This document shows, in pieces, positions 27,960-34,972 of a stretch of DNA of 34,972 nucleotides. The notes beneath the pieces were generated by a model, which was not told the origin of the DNA, did not search any database, and saw only the letters and a list, made by a program, of their open reading frames with translations. Every line of letters begins with the position of its first letter. The first letter of the stretch is position 1. This DNA comes from a virus, in IMG/VR virus record IMGVR_UViG_3300025168_000289, positions 1-34,972 of that record, one strand, 5' to 3'. The position numbers and the translations under genes were made by a program.

Positions 27960-28345
27960 TCGTAAAAGTACCCGCTGAAGATATACCCGTTATACAAAAC
28001 CAAATAGAGCCTTTAATTAAAAAAGCTTTAGACGATACCTATACTATTAAAGATATAATAGACGGTATTAAAATAAATAAGTTTCAACTATTTATTAGTT
28101 GGGAAGGAAAAGTAGAAAGCGCGGTAGTAACCGAAGTAGTAGACTATCCTCGCAAAAGAATTTTACGTTATGTCCTCGCGGGAGGAAATAATATTAATAA
28201 TTGGATAATAAATATCCAAGACAAAATAGAAAGTTTTGCAATAAATAACCATTGCCAAGCGGTAGAAATCGCTGGGCGAAAGGGTTGGTTGCGAAAACTT
28301 AAAGGATTTAAACAAAATATATATTTAATGAGTAAGGAATTATGA
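27956..28345 (+). CDS. GNAT-like tail-module protein of unknown function
   Basis: This 129-residue protein overlaps upstream by ATGA. It has QLFISWEGKVESAVVTEVVD (about 42-61), RILRYVLAGGNN, a helix (NNWIINIQDKIESFAINNHC) and a closing AVEIAGRKGWLRKLKGFKQN. The strand-strand-helix-strand order with GRKGW..KL.GF resembles a small GNAT fold found in phage virion operons. No acetyl-CoA loop is evident, so it may be structural or enzymatic. It lies between tail and ejection genes. Confidence 0.55.
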   Translation: MIVKVPAEDIPVIQNQIEPLIKKALDDTYTIKDIIDGIKINKFQLFISWEGKVESAVVTEVVDYPRKRILRYVLAGGNNINNWIINIQDKIESFAINNHCQAVEIAGRKGWLRKLKGFKQNIYLMSKEL

Positions 28346-29160
28346 GCAAAGGTAGTAACCCAACAAATGTAACAACAACAACTTCGGCTGATCCCAGCGA
28401 ATTTGTAAAACCATATTTATCAGAAGCTTTCGGACAAGCGCAAGATTTATTTCAATCGGCTACGCCTAACTATTACCCAAATCAAACGTATACAGATTTT
28501 GCCCCCGAAACAAACGCTGCTTTACAATTACAAACAGCTAGAGCATTACAAGGTAATCCTCTTTTAGGATCGTCGCAAAACGAAATTAATAATATATTAT
28601 CAGGTCAATATTTAGACCCTACGTCAAACCCTTATAGCCAAGCTTTATATAATCAAATAGCTGGTGACGTTACGTCTGGCGTTCAATCGCAATTTAGCAA
28701 AGCGGGTAGACTGGGTAGTGGAGCAAATCAAGAAATACTAGCTAGAGAACTAGGAAAAGTAGGACAACAAGTTTACGGAGATCAATACAATCAAGAACGT
28801 GCTAATATGGTTAATGCAACTTCTATAGCCCCTCAATTAGCCCAAGCGGATTACGACGATATTACTAGACTAGGACAAGTAGGCGCTGAAAAAGAAACAT
28901 TAGAACAAGCTAAAATTCAAGACGCATTAGGACGTTTTGATTTCGAACAGAACAAACCATATTTTAAACTACGAGAATATTTAGCTTCTATTGGCTCACC
29001 GTACGCACAAACAACAACTACAACAAACCCAGTATTTAGAAATACCGGCGCAGGAATTTTAGGCGGAGCTATGCAAGGCGCTAAAATGGGCGGTATGATT
29101 CCTGGATTGGGAGCGGGTATGGGTGCAATCGGCGGTGGCTTATTAGGAGGATTCTTTTAA
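28342..29160 (+). CDS. Ejection/internal virion protein candidate
   Basis: This 272-residue protein begins MSKGSNPTNVTTTTSADPSE and FVKPYLSEAFGQAQDLFQS. It has long Gln/Ala-rich helices and YSQALYNQIAGDVTSGVQSQFSKAGRLGSGA near residues 98-128. It ends with a Gly/Met-rich, membrane-active-looking stretch (GAGILGGAMQGAKMGGMIPG). This matches small DNA-ejection proteins of podoviruses that are packaged in the head and form part of the trans-envelope channel. It precedes two larger candidate ejection genes. Confidence 0.65.
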   Translation: MSKGSNPTNVTTTTSADPSEFVKPYLSEAFGQAQDLFQSATPNYYPNQTYTDFAPETNAALQLQTARALQGNPLLGSSQNEINNILSGQYLDPTSNPYSQALYNQIAGDVTSGVQSQFSKAGRLGSGANQEILARELGKVGQQVYGDQYNQERANMVNATSIAPQLAQADYDDITRLGQVGAEKETLEQAKIQDALGRFDFEQNKPYFKLREYLASIGSPYAQTTTTTNPVFRNTGAGILGGAMQGAKMGGMIPGLGAGMGAIGGGLLGGFF

Positions 29161-30497
29161 TGGCAAACGTTTACGACAATTATAGAAATATGGTTTTAGG
29201 TGGTTTTAGAGGTAACGCTACTAGCAATCCTGGAAGTACAAACGCTATAACAACAGACCAAATGAATAAATATAGCGCAATAGGTAATAAAAGCAAACGT
29301 AGTATTTTACCAAGACAAACAATTCAACAACCTGGAATTAGTTTTGCAAATACTTATGGATATAATAAACCAGTTTCTCCAGTTTCAAATCAAAAAATGA
29401 TTGAAATGGCTAATGCTAGAAAAATGCAAAATCAAACGGTAGATACCGCAACGCCTAATTTAAAAAACAATTTATTAAACTTTGTAGCTTCCCCTTATGG
29501 AGAAGGAATGGCACAAGGTTTATTAGAAGCTTCGGGATATTCAAATATGCCTACGTCTATAGGACAAGCTTTGGCTTTAGGAATGCAACGCGGTAATGAA
29601 GCGGAAGATAGAGCATTAACTAAAGAAAACGCAGAATTTACAAAATTATTAAAAGAAAAAGAAATGGCTATTGCCGAAAATAAAGAAGAACGAGAAGGCG
29701 TAGTTTTTGATAAAGCTTTATTAAAAGACGAAAACGTAAAAGAAATATTTTCATCTTTAAACCCAGATGATTTTGAAAACGATAAAGACTATTATAGTCA
29801 AGTAGCTAAAAACTTAATTAAAGAAGGTTATTATGACGAAGCTTCAAAATTTGCTACGTTAGGAAAACCAACTACTGTACAAGATTTTTCTAAACAAATA
29901 ATTTCATCTAACAAAGATGAAAAAGCAACTTATCAAGCCGTGCAAAAAGGAGTTTCTAATTTTAGACAAATACTAGATGCTGCAAATCAAGAAGGCGGAG
30001 CTTCTTCTTACGCTTTAATGATTAAATTTATTAAACAACTTGATGATTCAGTAGTTAGAGAAGGCGAAGTAAGGTCATTCCAAGCTTTTCAAGGTTTATA
30101 TAAAGATTTAAAAATTAGATTAGAAAAATTTAAAGGGCAAGGATTTCCGCCTGATATTAAAACAGAAATTGTTAATCTTGCAAACAAAACGGTTAATAGA
30201 TTAGTAACAGATTACGATTCTTATAAAACTGATAGAAGTGAAAATTTATATGCTCCTTTAGGTATTCCTCCTTCTATGGTTTTTGCAGGTTATGAAATTA
30301 ATACAGAAGGTTTAGATTTAGGTGGAGAATACACCGAAGAAGATTTTAGCCAAGATAATTTAAAATTTAGAAAAAATTTAAGACTTTTAGATGTAACTGA
30401 ATTAGGGTCGGTAGACATAACCGGATATTCTGAAGATCAAAAAATATTTTTTAATAATTTATTAGACAAAAAACTAAAAGAATTGGATAAAAAATGA
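29160..30497 (+). CDS. Helical internal virion/ejection protein candidate
   Basis: This 445-residue protein begins MANVYDNYRNMVLGGFRGNA. The first 110 residues are low in complexity. Residues 120-155 (GMAQGLLEASGYSNMPTSIG, QALALGMQRGNE) are a known start in phage internal proteins. The rest is helical and charged (YQAVQKGVSNFRQILDAANQ; IKFIKQLDDSVVREGEVRSF). The SYALMIKFIKQLDDSVVREGEV block is a typical phage signature. No lytic enzyme motif is seen. It overlaps both neighbours. Confidence 0.62.
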   Translation: MANVYDNYRNMVLGGFRGNATSNPGSTNAITTDQMNKYSAIGNKSKRSILPRQTIQQPGISFANTYGYNKPVSPVSNQKMIEMANARKMQNQTVDTATPNLKNNLLNFVASPYGEGMAQGLLEASGYSNMPTSIGQALALGMQRGNEAEDRALTKENAEFTKLLKEKEMAIAENKEEREGVVFDKALLKDENVKEIFSSLNPDDFENDKDYYSQVAKNLIKEGYYDEASKFATLGKPTTVQDFSKQIISSNKDEKATYQAVQKGVSNFRQILDAANQEGGASSYALMIKFIKQLDDSVVREGEVRSFQAFQGLYKDLKIRLEKFKGQGFPPDIKTEIVNLANKTVNRLVTDYDSYKTDRSENLYAPLGIPPSMVFAGYEINTEGLDLGGEYTEEDFSQDNLKFRKNLRLLDVTELGSVDITGYSEDQKIFFNNLLDKKLKELDKK

Positions 30498-32119
30498 GCG
30501 AAATAGATGATGCTATAGCAAAAAAATTAGAAAGATTAACTACTTTAGTTGGTAGCGATAAAGCTCAAGAAATTGTTAATCAAGATATTAAACGAAAAGA
30601 AAACGAAGGTAATCTTGTTGCTGGTGCTAAAATTGGTTTTCGTAATTTAGGTTTAGGAACAGAACAATTTATTCGAGGTTTAGTTCCAGGTGTAAGCGAA
30701 CGTGAAAAAAATTTACAAAATATAATTAACGAAAACGCTATTAAAGATAAACAAGTTTTAAGCACGGGTTATGGAACGGCTGGAAATATAGGCGCTACTA
30801 TTTTACCGGCTTTAGCTACCTTACCTGTTCCAGGTTTAAATACCGCAACCGGATTAGCAGCAACGGGTGCTCTTTTAGGGGCTGCACAACCAACAACAAG
30901 CCAAGATGAAACACTAGGTACAGAAGATCAATCAAGATTAATTAATACCGGTTTAGGTGCAGGTGGTGGTTTTGTAGGTAAAATAGGCGGTGATAAATTA
31001 GCTAAAGTTCTTCAAAATAGAATAGCGACTAGCGGTGGTAAATTAAATAAATTAAAATTACAAAATCAAGTTAGAGATGAATCAATAAAAAAAGCGCAAG
31101 ACGTAGGTTTTATTTTTCCTCCTTCGCAAGTTAATAAAGGATCGACTACCCAAAAAATAATAGAAAGTGCTGGTGGTAAAATACAAACAGCACAAAGTGC
31201 TTCTTTAAAAAATCAAATAACAACTAACGAATTAGTTAAAAAAGCTTTAGGCATAGCTGACGATCAACCTTTAACTGACGACGCTATTAATATTATTAGA
31301 GATAATGCAAGTAAAGTTTATGATGATATTTCTAAACTTGGTACTATGAGAAAAGATGATATTTTTACTAAAAATATTACAGATTCAATAGCCGATTATA
31401 AAAAAGTCATTAATCAATTACCGGATAGAAAAATACCTAAATTAGATAGTTTAATTAAAAATTTAGAAGAAATGGAAAATTTAGATTCTTCTAATATTAT
31501 TGTTTTAGTTAAAGCAATACAAAAAGAAAATAAAGCTTTATGGAAAGCTGGTGATGACGTTGCAAAACAAACACAAGCAAAAGTACAATCTTCTTTAGCT
31601 GACGATTTACTAGATTTAATTGGACGTAATATAGATAATATTGAAGGTGTAGATAAATCTATAATTGAAACTTTTAAAACTAATAGGGTTATTCTTGCTA
31701 AAGCTAACGCAGTACAAAATGCATTTAAAGCTGAAACTGGTGATGTTGCAGCAGGTTTATTAGCAAAAAATAAATATTTAACAGACGAATTAAAAACAAT
31801 AGCGGACGCTTACAATATATCGCCTAAATCTTTTCAAGTTATAAACGATAGTAAAGGCGTAAGTTTTGCTGATTTTGGACTTGGATTAGTAGCTTCTGCA
31901 GCTGCAGGTTCTCCGATTGGTATGGCAACAACTATGGTAAGACCAGTTTTAAGAAAAGGATTTGAAACACCATTTTATCAAAGAGCTATTAGACCAAATT
32001 ATAACACTAGCAATATTTCAACAAGACTAGGATTACTAGCAAACAAAACAACTCCGGCAGTAGGTGTAGGTGTAGGAGCAACAGAACAAAATAACGGTTT
32101 ACGTGGATTATTAAAATAG
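30494..32119 (+). CDS. Large ejection/internal virion protein candidate
   Basis: This 541-residue protein has a mostly helical N-terminus and an Ala/Gly-rich hydrophobic region (about 80-175, TGYGTAGNIGATILPALATL; GLGAGGGFVGKIGGDKLAK) that could insert into membranes. Charged coiled helices follow (DSLIKNLEEMENLDSSNIIV), and a second Gly/Ala-rich segment lies near 455-480. No peptidoglycan-cleaving motif is visible. Together with the two upstream genes it fits a three-protein ejection set as in P22-type phages. It ends with GLRGLLK. Confidence 0.62.
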   Translation: MSEIDDAIAKKLERLTTLVGSDKAQEIVNQDIKRKENEGNLVAGAKIGFRNLGLGTEQFIRGLVPGVSEREKNLQNIINENAIKDKQVLSTGYGTAGNIGATILPALATLPVPGLNTATGLAATGALLGAAQPTTSQDETLGTEDQSRLINTGLGAGGGFVGKIGGDKLAKVLQNRIATSGGKLNKLKLQNQVRDESIKKAQDVGFIFPPSQVNKGSTTQKIIESAGGKIQTAQSASLKNQITTNELVKKALGIADDQPLTDDAINIIRDNASKVYDDISKLGTMRKDDIFTKNITDSIADYKKVINQLPDRKIPKLDSLIKNLEEMENLDSSNIIVLVKAIQKENKALWKAGDDVAKQTQAKVQSSLADDLLDLIGRNIDNIEGVDKSIIETFKTNRVILAKANAVQNAFKAETGDVAAGLLAKNKYLTDELKTIADAYNISPKSFQVINDSKGVSFADFGLGLVASAAAGSPIGMATTMVRPVLRKGFETPFYQRAIRPNYNTSNISTRLGLLANKTTPAVGVGVGATEQNNGLRGLLK

Positions 32120-32128
32120 GAAATTAAA

Positions 32129-33925
32129 ATGACAATATCAAATTATAGTACAACTTCATCAAACAATACTCTTATAAATTCTATTAGTATTGCAGAGGGT
32201 ATGTTGCCATCTGACGTTAATAATGCAATTAGAAATGAATTAGCCGACCTTCGTACTTACGCCAACGATAAAGAGTGGTTTAGGGTTGGAGATCGTAACG
32301 CTAATAACCAAACGCCTTGTACGTTTACTAGAGCTTCTTCTACTTCTGTTACAGTTGCTTCTACTAATGTCATATCAGATTATCATGTTGGACGTCGTAT
32401 AAAAATAGTGGGGCAAAATACATCTACTATTTATGGTGTTATAGCTACGGCTTCTTTTAGTACAAATTCAACTATTAGTTTTACTTTTGATTCAGGTAGT
32501 ATTCATGCCGGAGATACAACGGTTGATGTTTTTGTTGGTAGCCCTTACGTTAATCCGGCTATACCGGTTATTAATAATAATTCTTTAGGTACAAGTCAGA
32601 TACTTCCTCCAAGTCAAAATTCTGTAAAACAATATATCGACACAACCGTAACTGCGCAGGATTTAGATTTTGCTGGTGCTTCGGGAAGCGGAGCGGTAGA
32701 TTTAGATTCACAAACTTTTACTATTGCAGCTGGAGAAGGTATTGATACCGTAGCTTCAGGACAAACTTTAACCGTATCTGGAGAACTAGCAACTACATCA
32801 AATAAAGGAGTAGCTTCATTTTCTTCCGATAACTTCGCCGTAAATTCTGGCGTAGTGACTATTAAAGATGGTGGTGTAGCAAACGCGGAACTCGTTAATG
32901 ATAGCGTAAACTTTGGTGGCATTACAGTTGCTTTAGGAGGGTCGGACACAACACCTGCTTTAAATTTAACAGATGCAGCTAACTATCCTACTTCTTCTTT
33001 AACGGGTACAATAGCAAATTCACAAGTTGCAACGGGAATAGATGCTGTAAAAATTGCAAACGGCTCAGTAAACAACACAGAATTTCAATACATTTCAACT
33101 TTATCTTCAAACGCACAAGATCAATTAACGGGTAAATTAGTTAAAGCTTCAAATTTAAGTGACGTTTCTTCAGCTTCTACATCAAGAACGAATCTGGGAT
33201 TAGGAACAATATCAACTCAGGCGTCTAACTCGGTAAGTATATCGGGTGGCGCAATCACGGGAATGGGTACTCCTTCTAACAACACAGACGTGGCTAACAA
33301 ATCGTACGTCGACCAAGCCATTGCTGGACTTCGTAACAGAACGGTGGCTGAATGTGCTTCAACGGGAAATGTAAATATATCAAATGGTTTAGAAGCAGGT
33401 GATTCAATAGATGGCGTTACGCTTGTGGCTGGAGATCGCGTATTATTAAAGAGTCAAAGCACGGCAACTGAAAACGGTTTATATTTAGCTGTGGCTTCGG
33501 GAGCTGGGGCTGCATCTCGAGATCCGGAACACGACACAATCGCTGAGTTGTCGGGAGGTATGATAGTTGTTAATCAGGGCTCAAGCAATAATGACAAAAT
33601 CTTTCTTTGTGTTACTGATAATTCTGGATCAATAGGCTCAACTAACATAACATATACCCAGGTGACCCCATCAAACACAGGTACGGTGGAGTCTGTAGGT
33701 ATAACACAATCAGGTTCGGAATTTACTATTGGCAATACGCCGATAACAAGCACAGGAAATATAACCCTTAATGTAAACAGAATTTCTGCCACTAAAATTG
33801 GTAGCGGGACTTCAGTCTCGGACACAGAATATGGTTATTTATCAAATGTAAGTAGCGACATTCAGGCGCAACTAAACGCGAAAGCTACTGCTGGATTTGC
33901 TCTAGCTATGGCTGTCGCATTATAA
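32129..33925 (+). CDS. Tail fibre/stalk protein
   Basis: This 598-residue protein starts with a virion-anchoring-type domain (MLPSDVNNAIRNELADLRTY near 24-43; EWFRVGDRN) and continues with Ser/Thr/Gly-rich beta repeats (FTIAAGEGIDTVASGQTLTV). It has the fibre motifs DVANKSYVDQAIAGL and IDGVTLVAGDRVLLKSQSTA near 385-450, known from phage long fibres. The end is EYGYLSNVSSDIQAQLNAKA. It likely forms a trimeric stalk that carries the distal small fibre proteins encoded downstream. The start follows AGGAAATTAAA. Confidence 0.8.
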   Translation: MTISNYSTTSSNNTLINSISIAEGMLPSDVNNAIRNELADLRTYANDKEWFRVGDRNANNQTPCTFTRASSTSVTVASTNVISDYHVGRRIKIVGQNTSTIYGVIATASFSTNSTISFTFDSGSIHAGDTTVDVFVGSPYVNPAIPVINNNSLGTSQILPPSQNSVKQYIDTTVTAQDLDFAGASGSGAVDLDSQTFTIAAGEGIDTVASGQTLTVSGELATTSNKGVASFSSDNFAVNSGVVTIKDGGVANAELVNDSVNFGGITVALGGSDTTPALNLTDAANYPTSSLTGTIANSQVATGIDAVKIANGSVNNTEFQYISTLSSNAQDQLTGKLVKASNLSDVSSASTSRTNLGLGTISTQASNSVSISGGAITGMGTPSNNTDVANKSYVDQAIAGLRNRTVAECASTGNVNISNGLEAGDSIDGVTLVAGDRVLLKSQSTATENGLYLAVASGAGAASRDPEHDTIAELSGGMIVVNQGSSNNDKIFLCVTDNSGSIGSTNITYTQVTPSNTGTVESVGITQSGSEFTIGNTPITSTGNITLNVNRISATKIGSGTSVSDTEYGYLSNVSSDIQAQLNAKATAGFALAMAVAL

Positions 33926-33948
33926 TTTTAACTAAAGGAGAATAACAA

Positions 33949-34290
33949 GTGGCTCAAGATTTTGAAAGAGTATTTAAATCGCAAGTTACCAGTTCGGCAC
34001 ATACTTTATTAACTTCAAATTCAGATGACGCTTTAATTGGTATTCGACTAACTAATATAACAACGGCAGCGCTAACAGTAAGTGTTTGGATTGATGCTGG
34101 AGGTGCAGGCTCAACTGCTTCTATAGTCTATTTGGCTAAAGATTTAGGGCTACCACCAAAAGCAAGTGTAGAGCTTATTCAAGGCGGTGCAAAAATTAAT
34201 ATGTTGAGTAGTGATGTATTAAAGGCGCAAAGTAGCGCTACTAATTCGGTAGCTGCATACATCAGCTATATTGATTCAATAAGTACATAG
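33949..34290 (+). CDS. Small beta-rich fibre-module protein
   Basis: This 113-residue protein starts at GTG 33949, 8 bases after a good AAGGAG. It reads as a beta-sandwich: HTLLTSNSDDALIGIRLTNI, TALTVSVWIDAGGAGSTAS, IVYLAKDLGLPPKASVELIQ, GGAKINMLSSDVLKAQSSA. This resembles compact phage decoration or fibre-cap folds that follow a stalk gene. It may bind the stalk tip or the host. No catalytic motif is visible. Confidence 0.65.
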   Translation: MAQDFERVFKSQVTSSAHTLLTSNSDDALIGIRLTNITTAALTVSVWIDAGGAGSTASIVYLAKDLGLPPKASVELIQGGAKINMLSSDVLKAQSSATNSVAAYISYIDSIST

Positions 34291-34298
34291 GATAAATA

Positions 34299-34478
34299 AT
34301 GGCAGAAGTAACAGATCAAAACGGAACTCTATATATAGGACAACCGTCAGGAAAAGATGGATTTTATATTCATCAAGAAACAATAGATGGAGACCATTAT
34401 ATTGAAAGCTCGGTGTTAGCCGGTACAGTATCATTTACTGGTACTATAGAAATAACAGGAAACTTGGTGGTAGTATGA
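34299..34478 (+). CDS. 59-residue small fibre-module protein
   Basis: ATG 34299 gives MAEVTDQNGTLYIGQPSGKD, then GFYIHQETIDGDHYIESSVL, and ends AGTVSFTGTIEITGNLVVV before TGA 34476-34478. It is a Gly/Thr-rich beta repeat, ending in the GTI.ITGNLVVV strand typical of small fibre links. Its stop overlaps the next start (ATGA). It may be an adaptor between stalk and distal fibre. No family name was assigned. Confidence 0.65.
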   Translation: MAEVTDQNGTLYIGQPSGKDGFYIHQETIDGDHYIESSVLAGTVSFTGTIEITGNLVVV

Positions 34479-34972
34479 CAGTAGAAATTGATGGTGCTAA
34501 TAATATAGTTAAAACCAATACAATATCAGAAGTAACTTCTGCTAATGGTGTAACTGTTGATGGTTTAAGTATTAAAGATTCAAAACTTGTTACTGCAAAC
34601 TCTGTAATAACTACTAATATAACTGATGCAAATATAACTTCAGCAAAAATTAATAATGATTTAATTTCTGGTAAAACTGCTTTAGCAAGTGAACCTGCCG
34701 ATACTGATGAATTTTTAGTTTCAGATGCAGGAACTCTTAAAAGAATAGATTACTCTTTAATTAAAGGTGGTGTAAATACTCCAAATTTTAAACTTTCATT
34801 AACATCTAACCAAAGCATCAGTAATGGAACAGAAACAAAAATTAATTTTAATTCTACAGAATTTGATACTGCAAGTGGTTGGAATAGTTCAAGTTATAAA
34901 TATATTATTCCTAGTGGACAAGGTGGGTTGTGGTTTATTTCTACTAATGCAAGAATGAGTGGAGGAGGTAAT
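34475..34972 (+). CDS. Tail fibre protein, 3' truncated by the window edge
   Basis: ATG 34475 overlaps the previous stop (ATGA) and stays open for 166 codons to the right edge. The start VTSANGVTVDGLSIKDSKLV is the collagen-like/beta 'time-point' repeat of phage fibres, followed by DEFLVSDAGTLKRIDYSLIK and an Asn/Ser-rich head-like start. The composition is close to the protein at 143-748, so the two belong to one fibre module if the genome is circular or circularly permuted. The C-terminus is not in the window. Confidence 0.7.
   Translation, partial: MTVEIDGANNIVKTNTISEVTSANGVTVDGLSIKDSKLVTANSVITTNITDANITSAKINNDLISGKTALASEPADTDEFLVSDAGTLKRIDYSLIKGGVNTPNFKLSLTSNQSISNGTETKINFNSTEFDTASGWNSSSYKYIIPSGQGGLWFISTNARMSGGGN

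Noticed and set aside
32614-32949. Minus-strand frame of 111 codons inside the fibre gene
   Set aside because: Antisense shadow of a repetitive Ser/Thr/Gly-rich fibre sequence; the Pro/Glu/Val-rich composition is what the complement of such codons gives.
1-34972. CRISPR arrays, insertion sequences, toxin-antitoxin pairs and rRNA genes
   Set aside because: I looked for regularly spaced repeats, transposase motifs, typical toxin-antitoxin pairs and rRNA-like stretches while reading and saw none. The lysine-rich gene trio and accessory block do not match a known toxin-antitoxin layout.

Overview
The window is about 35 kb of an AT-rich temperate bacteriophage with podovirus-type (short-tail) morphogenesis. 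It could be a free phage genome cut at an arbitrary point or a prophage segment. Evidence for phage: a terminase pair, P22-type portal, scaffold, SU10-type capsid protein, adaptor, nozzle-like protein, ejection-type proteins and fibres, with no tape measure, sheath or tail-tube gene. Evidence for a temperate life: a complete tyrosine integrase with a small HTH partner, and a repressor flanked by operator-like repeats. Low GC, the style of the short genes and a GTA-type 3TM holin resemble phages of marine alphaproteobacteria such as SAR11. That host guess is inference; no host sequence is visible.

Layout. 3-2345 (+): end of the fibre module, then small membrane and exported proteins typical of lysis or envelope functions, including a 15-residue cysteine-rich peptide. 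2346-2420 (-): a complete tRNA-Thr. 2431-5246 (+): calcineurin-like phosphoesterase, MazG-like protein, T4-type lysozyme, 3TM holin, membrane micro-proteins, and three small lysine-rich proteins, one with an AT-hook-like core. 5243-7281 (-): six-gene accessory block downstream of integrase with its own candidate promoter, ending in a Mom-like GNAT protein. 7409-13502 (-): leftward early operon with integrase, HTH/excisionase candidate, recombination nucleases, HNH nuclease, SSB-like protein, a DNA methyltransferase and an exonuclease split into two genes. 13503-14489: regulatory region around the repressor. 14490-16043 (+): rightward early operon with a LexA-type DNA-binding protein in the Cro position, a DUF1376 protein and a second replication-type protein. 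16133-16160: terminator. 16163-34972 (+): packaging, head, tail and fibre genes in one long, tightly overlapping operon with an internal terminator after the capsid gene.

How it works together. The control region is laid out like lambda: the repressor lies between a left operator (13696-13715) and a right operator region (14403-14455), with leftward int/recombination genes and rightward Cro-like/replication genes. The most unusual feature is in the leftward operon. The two halves of one PD-(D/E)XK exonuclease (12846-13178 and 11325-11957) flank a DNA methyltransferase gene, and each half carries part of the active site. With the Mom-like protein, the phage appears to carry two separate DNA-modification genes. 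No DNA or RNA polymerase gene is visible, so replication and transcription probably depend on the host.

All identifications come from reading motifs by eye. No database search or folding program was run.
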